NCBI GenBank assembly: GCA_028825365.1
Contig: JAPKAF010000005.1
Span: 1-46,667 of the forward strand
DNA from: Flavobacteriaceae bacterium
Lineage (GTDB): Bacteria > Bacteroidota > Bacteroidia > Flavobacteriales > Flavobacteriaceae
Direction: 5' to 3'
DNA length: 46,667 nt
Part shown: in pieces, positions 25,811 to 34,402 of the stretch
Numbering within the stretch: the stretch's first letter is position 1
Layout: each line of letters begins with the position of its first letter
Translations under genes and position numbers: made by a program
The notes under the pieces: model-generated
Databases searched by the model: none
Told to the model about the DNA's origin: nothing
What the model saw: only the letters and a program-made list of their open reading frames with translations

Positions 25811-26614
25811 ATGACTAAGTATTCTATAAAAGATTTAAAATTATTAAGTACTAAAAAGGCGTTAGTGCACCTTTTGACCGAGCCGAATACTACAATTTCA
25901 AAAACACTGAGGTATGTTAAATATGAGTTTAATTTAAAAAAATTACAGATAGAGCTAATTAAATTACAGAAATGGGTTTCAAATAATGATAAAAAAGTAA
26001 TTGTGATTTTTGAAGGTAGAGATTCTGCTGGTAAAGGTGGTGCAATAAGAAGAACTATTGAACATCTTAACCCAAGAAAAATCAAAGTCGTAGCATTGCC
26101 AAAGCCAACAGAAAATGAAAGAAGCCGTTGGTATTTTCAACGTTATGTGAATCACTTCCCTAGTAAAGGAAATATTGTTTTTTTTGATAGAAGTTGGTAT
26201 AATAGGGCAGTTGTAGAGCCTGTTAATGGTTTTTGTAGCGAAGCTGAATATTTATCTTTTATGGACCAAGTTAATGATTTCGAAAAAATGATAACTGATT
26301 CAAACACCTACTTGATTAAGTTTTATTTTTCTATTTCCAAAGAAGAACAATTGAAGAGGTTTGAAGATATTAAAGACAGCTCTTTAAAAAAATGGAAATA
26401 TAGTAATGTAGATAGCAAAGCTCAGGAATTATGGAATAAATACACTTATTATAAAGATCAAATGTTCCTTAAGACAAATACAACGAACTCTCCATGGAAT
26501 ATTATAAAAGCGAACAGAAAAACAAATGCTCGAACTGAAGCGATAAATACACTTCTAGAAAAAATTCCTTACGAGAAAGGCATAGATCTAGAATCTGAGG
26601 AAGTTATTTTTTAA
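25811..26614 (+). CDS. Polyphosphate kinase 2 family protein (second of tandem pair)
   Basis: The 267-residue paralogue of the preceding protein aligns without gaps through the catalytic core: Walker A GRDSAGKGG at 69-77 and Walker B Asp126 in FFDRSWYNRA fall at identical residue numbers. The N-terminal 40 residues and the C terminus differ most. There is zero intergenic distance. The two may form a heteromer or differ in nucleotide preference; neither can be told from the sequence. The 3' end overlaps the convergent truB gene by four bases. Confidence 0.92.
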   Translation: MTKYSIKDLKLLSTKKALVHLLTEPNTTISKTLRYVKYEFNLKKLQIELIKLQKWVSNNDKKVIVIFEGRDSAGKGGAIRRTIEHLNPRKIKVVALPKPTENERSRWYFQRYVNHFPSKGNIVFFDRSWYNRAVVEPVNGFCSEAEYLSFMDQVNDFEKMITDSNTYLIKFYFSISKEEQLKRFEDIKDSSLKKWKYSNVDSKAQELWNKYTYYKDQMFLKTNTTNSPWNIIKANRKTNARTEAINTLLEKIPYEKGIDLESEEVIF

Positions 26615-27300
26615 TTTAGACTATTTATAAATTTATCAATTGAAATAGATTTATCAACAGAGTATTCTCCAATTTTAGTTCTTTTTAGCTTAGTCAATGT
26701 AGCTCCAGAACTTAACTCTTCACCAAAATCATTTGCTAAAGATCTTATATAAGTTCCTTTGCTGCATTCGACCTCAAAATCTATGTTTGGGATATCAATT
26801 TTCAAAATATTAAAACTAAATATTTCGATTTCTCGATCTTCAATTATGACATCCTCGCCGCGTCTTGCTGATTCATAGAGCCTTTTTCCATTTTTTTTGA
26901 TGGCAGAAAAAATTGGTGGCTTTTGTTTTATTTTACCAATAAATTTTTGGACACTTTTAGTAATTAAATCTTCAGTTACATGGTCTACAGGGAATGTTTT
27001 GTTTGGCTCTGTTTCAAGATCATAAGATGGAGTAGTAGTTCCTAAAAGAAAAGTTCCAGTATATTTCTTAGTTTGAATTTGGAACTTAGAAATTTCTTTT
27101 GTCATTTTCCCAGTACAAATTATTAATAAACCAGTAGCTAATGGGTCTAAAGTACCCGCATGACCTACTTTGATTTTTTTTAGAGAAAACTTATTTCTAA
27201 TTAACCATCTAATTTTATTTACAACTTGGAATGAAGTCCAATTTAACGGTTTATCAATTAATAGTAATTTTCCTGAGAGATATTCTTCTTTTGTTGTCAA
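26611..27300 (-). CDS. truB: tRNA pseudouridine(55) synthase
   Basis: TruB makes pseudouridine 55 in the T-loop of tRNAs. The 229 residues include LLLIDKPLNWTSF, the catalytic Asp52 in GHAGTLDPLATG, TPSYDLETE, PPIFSAIKKNGKRLYE and CSKGTYIRSLANDFG. The start is TTG at 27300, overlapping the uppP stop as TTGA; the N-terminal MTTKEEYLSGKLLLIDKPL agrees with relatives. It is last in ftsX-DUF3098-uppP-truB. Confidence 0.95.
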   Translation of the reverse strand: MTTKEEYLSGKLLLIDKPLNWTSFQVVNKIRWLIRNKFSLKKIKVGHAGTLDPLATGLLIICTGKMTKEISKFQIQTKKYTGTFLLGTTTPSYDLETEPNKTFPVDHVTEDLITKSVQKFIGKIKQKPPIFSAIKKNGKRLYESARRGEDVIIEDREIEIFSFNILKIDIPNIDFEVECSKGTYIRSLANDFGEELSSGATLTKLKRTKIGEYSVDKSISIDKFINSLN

Positions 27301-28088
27301 TTTAGATCGGTTATTATGGCTATTGTTCCTACAATAAAACAGTAATATGCAAAATACTTTAGTTTATTCCCTTTCACCAATTTTAACATCCATTTACATG
27401 CTAAAATTCCAGTGATAAAGGAGCTTAAAAACCCTATAATAAATATATTTAAATCAATATTACTATAAGAGATTGAATCACTTAAAAAATCCTTAAATAT
27501 CTTACCAATAATCAAAGGGATAACCATTAAAAAAGAAAACTTTGCAGCATCTATTTTATTTATTCCTAAAATTAATGATGTAGATATTGTTGCGCCAGAC
27601 CTTGAAATACCTGGTATCATTGCAAAAGCTTGAGAAACTCCGATTACTAAAGAGTTTAGATAACTAATCTCTTTATTATTTTCTTTTGCATTTACCGTTG
27701 TTAATAGTAGTATTCCAGTTATAATAAGCATTGATCCCACCAAAAGGATATTACCATTAAATAGCATTTCTAATTCTTTTTCAAAGTATAAACCAACAAT
27801 TACTGCAGGAACCATTGAAATGAGAATATTTAAAATAAATTTATTTTCTTTGTTGATAGACGGAGCAATCGCTCTTGTCAATAATTCATATATATCTTTT
27901 CTGAAAACAACCATGGTGCTTAGAGCTGTTGCAAAGTGAACTACAATTGTAAAGAGTAAGTTTTCAGATGGAATTAAATTACTACCTAAAACATATTTTC
28001 CTATTTCTATATGACCACTGGAGGACACAGGCAGAAACTCTGTTAAGCCCTGTATAACCCCTAAAACTAATGCATCAACCTCATCCAT
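27297..28088 (-). CDS. uppP: Undecaprenyl-diphosphatase
   Basis: UppP (BacA) recycles the lipid carrier of peptidoglycan synthesis by dephosphorylating undecaprenyl diphosphate. The 263-residue polytopic membrane protein carries GLTEFLPVSSSGHI (14-27) and IPGISRSGATIS, the two signature segments with catalytic Glu, Ser, His and Arg. It overlaps DUF3098 by one base and truB by four. Confidence 0.95.
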   Translation of the reverse strand: MDEVDALVLGVIQGLTEFLPVSSSGHIEIGKYVLGSNLIPSENLLFTIVVHFATALSTMVVFRKDIYELLTRAIAPSINKENKFILNILISMVPAVIVGLYFEKELEMLFNGNILLVGSMLIITGILLLTTVNAKENNKEISYLNSLVIGVSQAFAMIPGISRSGATISTSLILGINKIDAAKFSFLMVIPLIIGKIFKDFLSDSISYSNIDLNIFIIGFLSSFITGILACKWMLKLVKGNKLKYFAYYCFIVGTIAIITDLN

Positions 28089-28342
28089 TACTTTTCTTGT
28101 TTGTTACTTAAAATCGCATAAACCTGTACTCCAAAACCTAGCAGTACTAGTGCTGGAGCGAGTCTTATTCTTCTAAAATTATATATATCTGAACTAAACA
28201 TGTTAGGATCTTCGCTCCCCCCACCTGACATTAGAATAAATCCAAACGCAATAATAACTAATCCTGATATCATTATTTTATAATTCCTTTTATTAAAAAT
28301 AAAAGTGCTGTGACCTTCTTCTTTTCTTTTTTTCTCTCCCAT
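28088..28342 (-). CDS. DUF3098 small membrane protein
   Basis: The 84-residue protein has a charged N terminus, FNKRNYKIMISGLVIIAFGF (helix 1), a loop, and RIRLAPALVLLGFGVQVYAIL (helix 2) shortened here. Members of DUF3098 occur in Bacteroidetes directly downstream of ftsX, exactly as here (three bases after ftsX). No function is known; the setting suggests a link to cell division or envelope synthesis. Confidence 0.85.
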   Translation of the reverse strand: MGEKKRKEEGHSTFIFNKRNYKIMISGLVIIAFGFILMSGGGSEDPNMFSSDIYNFRRIRLAPALVLLGFGVQVYAILSNKQEK

Positions 28343-28345
28343 GTT

Positions 28346-29221
28346 TTAGTTATATAATTTTTCAGTATTTAAATTAAGTAGCTTTTGAGTTGCAAAATAT
28401 GTGCTTACCCAGCTTATTAGTACTCCCAAAAAAGTTATGATTAAAATTAGGTACATAATAAAGATATTATTAATCATATCTATAAATGGTATTTTTTTAT
28501 CCAAATAGAAAATTGTAGAGTATAATAAAGTAGATGCTATTACAGAGCTACATAGGCCCAAGAAAATATTCTTAATAATAAATGGGCGTCTAATAAATTT
28601 TTTTGTTGCTCCCACTAATTGCATTGTCTTAATAGTAAACCTATTTGAATAAATAGCTAGTTTTATGGAGCTATTAATAATTATAACTGAAATAATAAAG
28701 AGAATTAATGTTACAGGAAATATCCATAATGTTATTTTCTTCAAATTTGTATTCATCATGCTTACCAAGTCCCTATCATATTGAATATCTTCAATGAAAT
28801 TATTTTCTTTAATTAAATTTGATATGCTGTCAATTTTTTTTCCTTCAACATACTTAGAAATTAGATTAATATCAAATGAGTTAATCAACGGGTTAAAGCC
28901 TAATTGGTTGATAAAATCTTCCCCAAATTCAGTTTTCATTATTGATACAGCTTCTTCTTTTGAAACATATTTTAAATCTTTAACATATGAGGCAGATATT
29001 AGTGAGTTTTTTATTTGATTTAAATCAACAGCTTTAGCACTATCTTTTAAATAGATAGACATTGTTAGTGATTCTTTAAAGTTCTTAGAAACGTTTTTAA
29101 TATTTACTACAGTAAAACATAATAAGCCAAATAAAAACAGAACCATTGAAATACTCACAACTACAGAGACGTAGGAAGAAAGTATTCTACTTTTTTTTAA
29201 ATTGTCATTATTCTCACTCAT
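28346..29221 (-). CDS. ftsX: Cell division protein FtsX
   Basis: FtsX is the permease partner of FtsE and controls peptidoglycan hydrolysis at the septum. The 291 residues show a cytosolic N terminus, TM1 (about 17-40), an extracytoplasmic domain (about 41-170, with TMSIYLKDSAKAVD and KDLKYVSKEEAVSIM), then three more helices with the FtsX core MQLVGATKKFIRRPFI. ftsE is not adjacent. It is divergent from leuS. Confidence 0.93.
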   Translation of the reverse strand: MSENNDNLKKSRILSSYVSVVVSISMVLFLFGLLCFTVVNIKNVSKNFKESLTMSIYLKDSAKAVDLNQIKNSLISASYVKDLKYVSKEEAVSIMKTEFGEDFINQLGFNPLINSFDINLISKYVEGKKIDSISNLIKENNFIEDIQYDRDLVSMMNTNLKKITLWIFPVTLILFIISVIIINSSIKLAIYSNRFTIKTMQLVGATKKFIRRPFIIKNIFLGLCSSVIASTLLYSTIFYLDKKIPFIDMINNIFIMYLILIITFLGVLISWVSTYFATQKLLNLNTEKLYN

Positions 29222-29276
29222 ATTTTCAAATGTAGTTTAATGTAAAAATAAAGAACTAAATCTATATCTAAAAAGA

Positions 29277-29307
29277 TTTTCTATTATAAGAAGAAAATGT
29301 AAATTTG
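29277..29307 (+). promoter_or_regulatory. Promoter for leuS
   Basis: TTTT (29277-29280), a 19-base spacer, then TAAATTTG (29300-29307). The -7 box fits TAnnTTTG exactly and the spacing equals that at rplU and the TPP riboswitch promoter. The leuS ATG is 25 bases downstream. Confidence 0.65.
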
Positions 29308-29332
29308 TTAGCACACCTACTATTCAATATTT

Positions 29333-32146
29333 ATGAATTACAATTTTCGAAAAATTGAAAACAAATGGCAAACTAATTGGTCTACTAATAACACCTATAA
29401 ATCTAACATTGATTTAGATAAACCTAAATTCTATGCTCTTGACATGTTTCCTTACCCTAGTGGAGCTGGACTTCACGTAGGGCATCCACTTGGTTACATT
29501 GCTTCAGATATTTATTCTAGATATAAAAAACTAAAAGGCTTTAATGTTTTACATCCCCAAGGTTATGATAGCTTTGGTTTACCAGCAGAGCAATACGCAA
29601 TTCAAACTGGTCAACACCCTAAAACAACAACTTCTGAGAATATAAATACCTACAGAAAACAACTAGATAAAATAGGGTTTTCATTTGATTGGTCAAGAGA
29701 ATTAAGAACTAGTGACCCAAATTATTATAAATGGACTCAATGGATATTTATTCAATTATTTAACTCTTGGTATGATTTTAATGCACAAGCGGCTAAAAGT
29801 ATTGAGGAATTAATTATAATTTTTTCAAACAAAGGAAATAGTAATATTAATACAAGTAATGATACTGAAATTGAATCTTTCACTTCAGCTGATTGGAATC
29901 GTTTTTCAGAAGAAAAAAAACAAGAAATATTATTATGTTACAGAATTGCTTATTTGGCTGATTCAGAAGTTAATTGGTGTAGTGAATTAGGCACTGTTTT
30001 AGCAAACGACGAAATAGTTAATGGGGTTTCTGAAAGAGGAGGTTATCCAATTGAAAAAAGAAAAATGAAACAGTGGAATATGAGGATTTCATGTTATGCC
30101 GATAGACTACTCAACGATTTAGATAAGATTGATTGGAGCTCTTCAATAAAAGAAACTCAAAAAAACTGGATAGGTAAATCTATAGGCTGCTCAGTTTTTT
30201 TTAATATAATTGGGTTTGAAGAAATAATTGAAGTATTTACTACGAGACCAGATACTATCTTTGGAGTTAGTTTCATGACTTTAGCACCAGAGCATGAGTT
30301 AGTTCATAAGATAGTTACAGCAGATAGAGTTGAAGAGGTAAAAAATTATATTAAAGAAGTAAGTACAAAAAGTGAACGAGATAGAATCTCTAATGTAAAA
30401 TCGATTACTGGAGTTTTTACCGGAGCATATGCAGAGCATCCCATAACTAAGAATCCTATTGAGATTTGGATTGGTGATTACGTACTTGCGAGTTATGGAA
30501 CTGGAGCAGTAATGTCAGTTCCGTGTGGGGATCAAAGAGATTATGATTTTGCAAAAAAATATAATGTTGAAATCATAAATATTTTTAAAGATGTCGATAT
30601 ATCAAAGGAGGCTTTTACTAGCAAAGAAAATTTTACATTATCTGGTAGTAGTTTTTTAAATGGATTGGCATATGAACAGGCAAATCAACAAAGTATAGAT
30701 TATATTGAAGAAAATAATTTTGGAAAGAAAAAGGTTAATTTTAGATTAAGAGATGCTATTTTTTCTAGACAGAGATATTGGGGAGAGCCTTTTCCTGTTT
30801 ATTACAAAAAAGGACTACCTTATATGATTGAAGAATCCTATTTGCCTTTAAAACTTCCTGAAATTGAAAAATATTTACCAACTAAAGAAGGAGATCCTCC
30901 ATTAGGTAGAGCTGATGAGTGGGCTTGGGATAGTGTAAATAACAAAATAGTAAATACTACACTAATAAACGAGACTACTATTTTTCCAATAGAACTAAAT
31001 ACAATGCCAGGTTGGGCGGGTAGTTCTTGGTATTTTTTGAGGTATACAAACACTGATGAACCCAATTCCATAGTAAATAATGAAGATCTGTCTTATTGGA
31101 AAAATGTTGACTTATATATTGGAGGTAATGAGCACGCGACAGGGCATTTGCTATACTCTAGATTCTGGACTAAGTTTTTATTTGACCGTGGATTCATAGG
31201 TTTTGATGAGCCATTTAAAAAACTCATCAATCAAGGTATGATACTCGGTTCTAGCGCTATTATATATAGAGAATCAAAATCTAAAAAGTTTATTTCTAAA
31301 GAACTATTGAAAAACCAATTAGTAGATGAAATTCATATTGATGTAAGTTTAATTAATGGTTCTGATGAAGTTGATCTTGCAAGATTAAAATCTTGGCAAC
31401 CTCAATTTGAAAATGCTGAATTTGATTTTATAAATGACAGATTTAAAGCAGGCAGGAAAGTTGAAAAAATGTCAAAACGATGGTATAATGTAGTAAACCC
31501 TGACTTGATATGCGAGCAGTATGGTGCCGATAGTTTAAGGTTATTCGAAATGTTCTTGGGACCTTTAGAACAGTATAAGCCATGGAATACCGCAGGGATT
31601 TCAGGTGTACATAATTTCTTGAAAAAATTATGGAAACTATTCATAGATGATGATGGAATTAAAGATTTAGATTCAAAACCCTCTAAAGAAAACTTAAAGA
31701 CTTTACATACTGTGATTAAAAAAGTTGAAAGTGATATTGAAAATTTCTCATTCAATACTCCAGTTTCAAGTTTTATGATTGCTGTTAACGAATTAACAAC
31801 ACAAAAATGTTCGAGTATAGAAATCTTAAAGCCTTTGTTAATTATATTATCTCCTTATGTACCTCATATTTGTGAAGAATTATGGGAAAAAACCGGAAAT
31901 CGTGAGTCAATTACTAAAGAGTCCTATCCTGTTTTTGACTCTAAGATGTTAATAGAGTCCTCTAAAACTTATCCAATTTCTATAAATGGTAAAGTAAGGT
32001 TAAAATTAGAGTTGTCACTTGATTTAAATAAGCAAGAAATAGAGGAAATTGTTCTAGCTAATTCTGATGTTTTAATAAAACTTGAAAATAAGACTCCAAA
32101 AAGAGTTATAGTTATACCTGGAAAAATTATAAATATAGTATTATGA
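29333..32146 (+). CDS. leuS: Leucyl-tRNA synthetase
   Basis: The 937-residue class I synthetase has the HIGH-type motif HVGH (48-51) in GAGLHVGHPLGY and KMSKR at about 712-716. Its CP1 editing domain carries TTRPDTIFG and YGTGAVMSVPCGDQRDYDFA. VNWCSELGTVLANDEIVNG is the zinc-1-like region without the usual cysteine cluster. A leucine-specific insertion of about 60 residues precedes KMSKR. Length is above the E. coli enzyme's 860, as in other Bacteroidetes. Its stop overlaps the DUF3784 gene by four bases. Confidence 0.97.
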   Translation: MNYNFRKIENKWQTNWSTNNTYKSNIDLDKPKFYALDMFPYPSGAGLHVGHPLGYIASDIYSRYKKLKGFNVLHPQGYDSFGLPAEQYAIQTGQHPKTTTSENINTYRKQLDKIGFSFDWSRELRTSDPNYYKWTQWIFIQLFNSWYDFNAQAAKSIEELIIIFSNKGNSNINTSNDTEIESFTSADWNRFSEEKKQEILLCYRIAYLADSEVNWCSELGTVLANDEIVNGVSERGGYPIEKRKMKQWNMRISCYADRLLNDLDKIDWSSSIKETQKNWIGKSIGCSVFFNIIGFEEIIEVFTTRPDTIFGVSFMTLAPEHELVHKIVTADRVEEVKNYIKEVSTKSERDRISNVKSITGVFTGAYAEHPITKNPIEIWIGDYVLASYGTGAVMSVPCGDQRDYDFAKKYNVEIINIFKDVDISKEAFTSKENFTLSGSSFLNGLAYEQANQQSIDYIEENNFGKKKVNFRLRDAIFSRQRYWGEPFPVYYKKGLPYMIEESYLPLKLPEIEKYLPTKEGDPPLGRADEWAWDSVNNKIVNTTLINETTIFPIELNTMPGWAGSSWYFLRYTNTDEPNSIVNNEDLSYWKNVDLYIGGNEHATGHLLYSRFWTKFLFDRGFIGFDEPFKKLINQGMILGSSAIIYRESKSKKFISKELLKNQLVDEIHIDVSLINGSDEVDLARLKSWQPQFENAEFDFINDRFKAGRKVEKMSKRWYNVVNPDLICEQYGADSLRLFEMFLGPLEQYKPWNTAGISGVHNFLKKLWKLFIDDDGIKDLDSKPSKENLKTLHTVIKKVESDIENFSFNTPVSSFMIAVNELTTQKCSSIEILKPLLIILSPYVPHICEELWEKTGNRESITKESYPVFDSKMLIESSKTYPISINGKVRLKLELSLDLNKQEIEEIVLANSDVLIKLENKTPKRVIVIPGKIINIVL

Positions 32147-32454
32147 TAATTATATTACTATTGATTGATTTTATTTTACTGGGAATTGCTTATTGCATGA
32201 ATCCGAAAAACGCTAAATATTTGCTCTCTGGATATAACACTATGTCTGACAAAGAAAGAGATAGTTTTGATATTATTAACTATTTGAAGTTTATGAAGAG
32301 TTTTTTCATTAAAATTTCTATTTATTCTACAATGTTATTTGTGTTTTGTGACTACCTATATGGTGAAGAAACAGCAGCCGTTGTTTGGGCTATATCACTT
32401 ACTGTACCATGGCCGTATTTTATAATTAAATCACAAAAATTTTATTTTAAATAG
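32143..32454 (+). CDS. DUF3784-type small membrane protein
   Basis: The 103-residue protein has an N-terminal helix (IIILLLIDFILLGIAYCM), the segment KYLLSGYNTMSDKERDSFD typical of DUF3784, and two further helices. It is coupled to leuS by ATGA overlap, but the family is not known to act in translation. Function unknown. The 3' end overlaps the convergent Lrp gene by eight bases. Confidence 0.75.
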   Translation: MIIILLLIDFILLGIAYCMNPKNAKYLLSGYNTMSDKERDSFDIINYLKFMKSFFIKISIYSTMLFVFCDYLYGEETAAVVWAISLTVPWPYFIIKSQKFYFK

Positions 32455-32917
32455 CAATTTGTCTATGGATTTGCTGGTCCAATGAAATATAAGTTTCTGT
32501 TCTAGAAACTCCTTTAATAACTTGAATTTTCTTGTTTAATATTTGCATTAAATTTTCATTATCAACACATAATATTTTAGTTAAGATACTCCAATTCCCT
32601 GTTGTATAATGACATTCGATAACTTCAGGTATTTTTTTTAATTCGCGGACTACTTCTGCATTATCAGCTGCTTTTTCTAAATAAATACCAATAAATGCCA
32701 TAGTTTTATAGCCAAGAATTTTTGGGTTAATTATAATTTCAGAACCTTCAATTAATTTCGAATTTTCTAGTTTTCTTAGTCTTTGGTGTATAGCAGCACC
32801 TGAAACTCCAATTTTTTTTGCTATTTCTAAAATAGGAGTTCTGGCATTAGTCATTAGTGATCTGATAATTTCTTTATCTATACCGTCAATTTTTATTATG
32901 TTGTTTATGTTTTTCAT
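32447..32917 (-). CDS. Lrp/AsnC-family transcriptional regulator
   Basis: The 156-residue protein has an N-terminal winged helix-turn-helix (KIDGIDKEIIRSLMTNARTP, then EIAKKIGVSGAAIHQRLRKL) and a C-terminal RAM ligand-binding domain (VIECHYTTGNWSILTKILC). Amino acids are the usual effectors. It lies 21 bases after the saccharopine dehydrogenase-family gene on the same strand, so it may respond to lysine-related metabolites and act on that gene; this is inferred from context. Confidence 0.92.
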   Translation of the reverse strand: MKNINNIIKIDGIDKEIIRSLMTNARTPILEIAKKIGVSGAAIHQRLRKLENSKLIEGSEIIINPKILGYKTMAFIGIYLEKAADNAEVVRELKKIPEVIECHYTTGNWSILTKILCVDNENLMQILNKKIQVIKGVSRTETYISLDQQIHRQIAI

Positions 32918-32938
32918 TAAGTTTAATCAAATTTTAAG

Positions 32939-34291
32939 TTAGTTGTAACCCTGATAAGGCACCTCATGTTCTTTAAATTCTATTCCGTAATCTTGTAATT
33001 CTTTTAGTATCGGATTATAGATATTTTTATTTATAGGTAATTGTACACCAACAGCTTTTATCTCAGAGTTCAAAATTGCTACTGTTGCAATAGCTAAAGG
33101 AAGTCCAACTGTTTTCGCCATTGCAGTATATGTTTGATCCTTTCCAGTACATATCATGTTTGATTCAATTTGATATTTTTTATTATTTAATTCATATCCA
33201 AACTTATGACACATAACTATCATGTCTTTGTCATTAACTTCTAGTGACCAACTCTCAGATAGTATAAATTCTAGTATTTGAGCAGGACTAGCGTTTTTTA
33301 AAGTAATAGTTTTTTGAGTACTAAATATGTCTAATTCAAGAAGTTTGTCCCATATAAGATCATTTTGACTAATTTTCAATAATTGACTTAACTTTAATTC
33401 AATTGAATCTGTTGGATGATAAGGTAAAAATAAATTTATAAATTCACTAAATTTCATATTTTCACTTTTCTCTATAGTGTAACTATCATCTGTTATTCCC
33501 AGTTGAACAAATACGTCCCATGCTTCACTAAATCCAACCTTTCTTATAGTTCCTCTATAAAGAGTTTTGATATCTTTTAAACCATATATTTCTCTATATT
33601 TTAAGGAGTCTCTATTTGCATAGGCTTCAAAACTCCCATGATTTTCTATTTTTAACTCTTCGGTCCTTCTAAAGAGTTTACTATAAGGAATATATTTATA
33701 AGACCCTTCTTGAATAAATTTTGCAGGACTCCCTTGACCAGCTAGGACAACATTTCTTGGATTCCATGTGAATTTATAGTTCCATAAATTATTATCAGAT
33801 TCAGGAGCAATTAACCCTCCTGTAAAAGATTCAAATAAAATCACTTTTCCACCTTTTTCCTTTATTTGATCTATAACTTTCATTGCACTCATGTGATCAA
33901 TACCAGGATCTAACCCAATTTCATTCATAATTACAATACCCTTACTTACTGCCTGTTCGTTTAGAGCAAGCATCTCATCGCTTATATAAGATGCTGTAAG
34001 CATATTCTTGCTGTGATTAATGCAGTCTTTAGCAATCATTATGTGAAAGCTAGCAGGAAGCATTGAAATAACGATATCAGAGTTAATAATTTCTTTTTCT
34101 CTAGAGTCATCATCAAAAACATCTAGCTCAACAGCTTTAGAACTAGAGTGATTATTTAATAATATTTTTGCATTTGTTATATCTTTATCTGCAATTGTTA
34201 TAAATAAACTTTCTTTTTTTGATTTATCTAACAGGTACTTAATCAAATATGAAGAAGATTTTCCTGAGCCTATAATTAGTACTTTTCTCAT
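32939..34291 (-). CDS. Saccharopine dehydrogenase family (Lys9/saccharopine reductase-like)
   Basis: The 450-residue enzyme begins with a Rossmann fold (MRKVLIIGSGKSSSYLIKYL), then SDIVISMLPASFH and NEIGLDPGIDHMSAM, and the catalytic-domain segment FESFTGGLIAPESDNN with WNPRNVVLAGQGSPAKF. These match the glutamate-forming saccharopine dehydrogenase. The likely role is lysine degradation (saccharopine to aminoadipate semialdehyde and glutamate) or the reverse. It forms a unit with the Lrp regulator and is divergent from pckA. Confidence 0.88.
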   Translation of the reverse strand: MRKVLIIGSGKSSSYLIKYLLDKSKKESLFITIADKDITNAKILLNNHSSSKAVELDVFDDDSREKEIINSDIVISMLPASFHIMIAKDCINHSKNMLTASYISDEMLALNEQAVSKGIVIMNEIGLDPGIDHMSAMKVIDQIKEKGGKVILFESFTGGLIAPESDNNLWNYKFTWNPRNVVLAGQGSPAKFIQEGSYKYIPYSKLFRRTEELKIENHGSFEAYANRDSLKYREIYGLKDIKTLYRGTIRKVGFSEAWDVFVQLGITDDSYTIEKSENMKFSEFINLFLPYHPTDSIELKLSQLLKISQNDLIWDKLLELDIFSTQKTITLKNASPAQILEFILSESWSLEVNDKDMIVMCHKFGYELNNKKYQIESNMICTGKDQTYTAMAKTVGLPLAIATVAILNSEIKAVGVQLPINKNIYNPILKELQDYGIEFKEHEVPYQGYN

Positions 34292-34370
34292 GTATATAAA
34301 TTGTTAGATTATAAATTTAATAATTTAATTATTAAGGCTTGTAGGTATATTAAATTACTTAATAAATTCT

Positions 34371-34378
34371 TACATTTG
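34371..34378 (+). promoter_or_regulatory. -7 promoter element for pckA
   Basis: TACATTTG matches TAnnTTTG, 24 bases before the pckA ATG. No good -33 box is seen, so the promoter may be weak or activator-dependent. Confidence 0.5.
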
Positions 34379-34402
34379 GACGAATACATTTAAACTAAAT
34401 AA

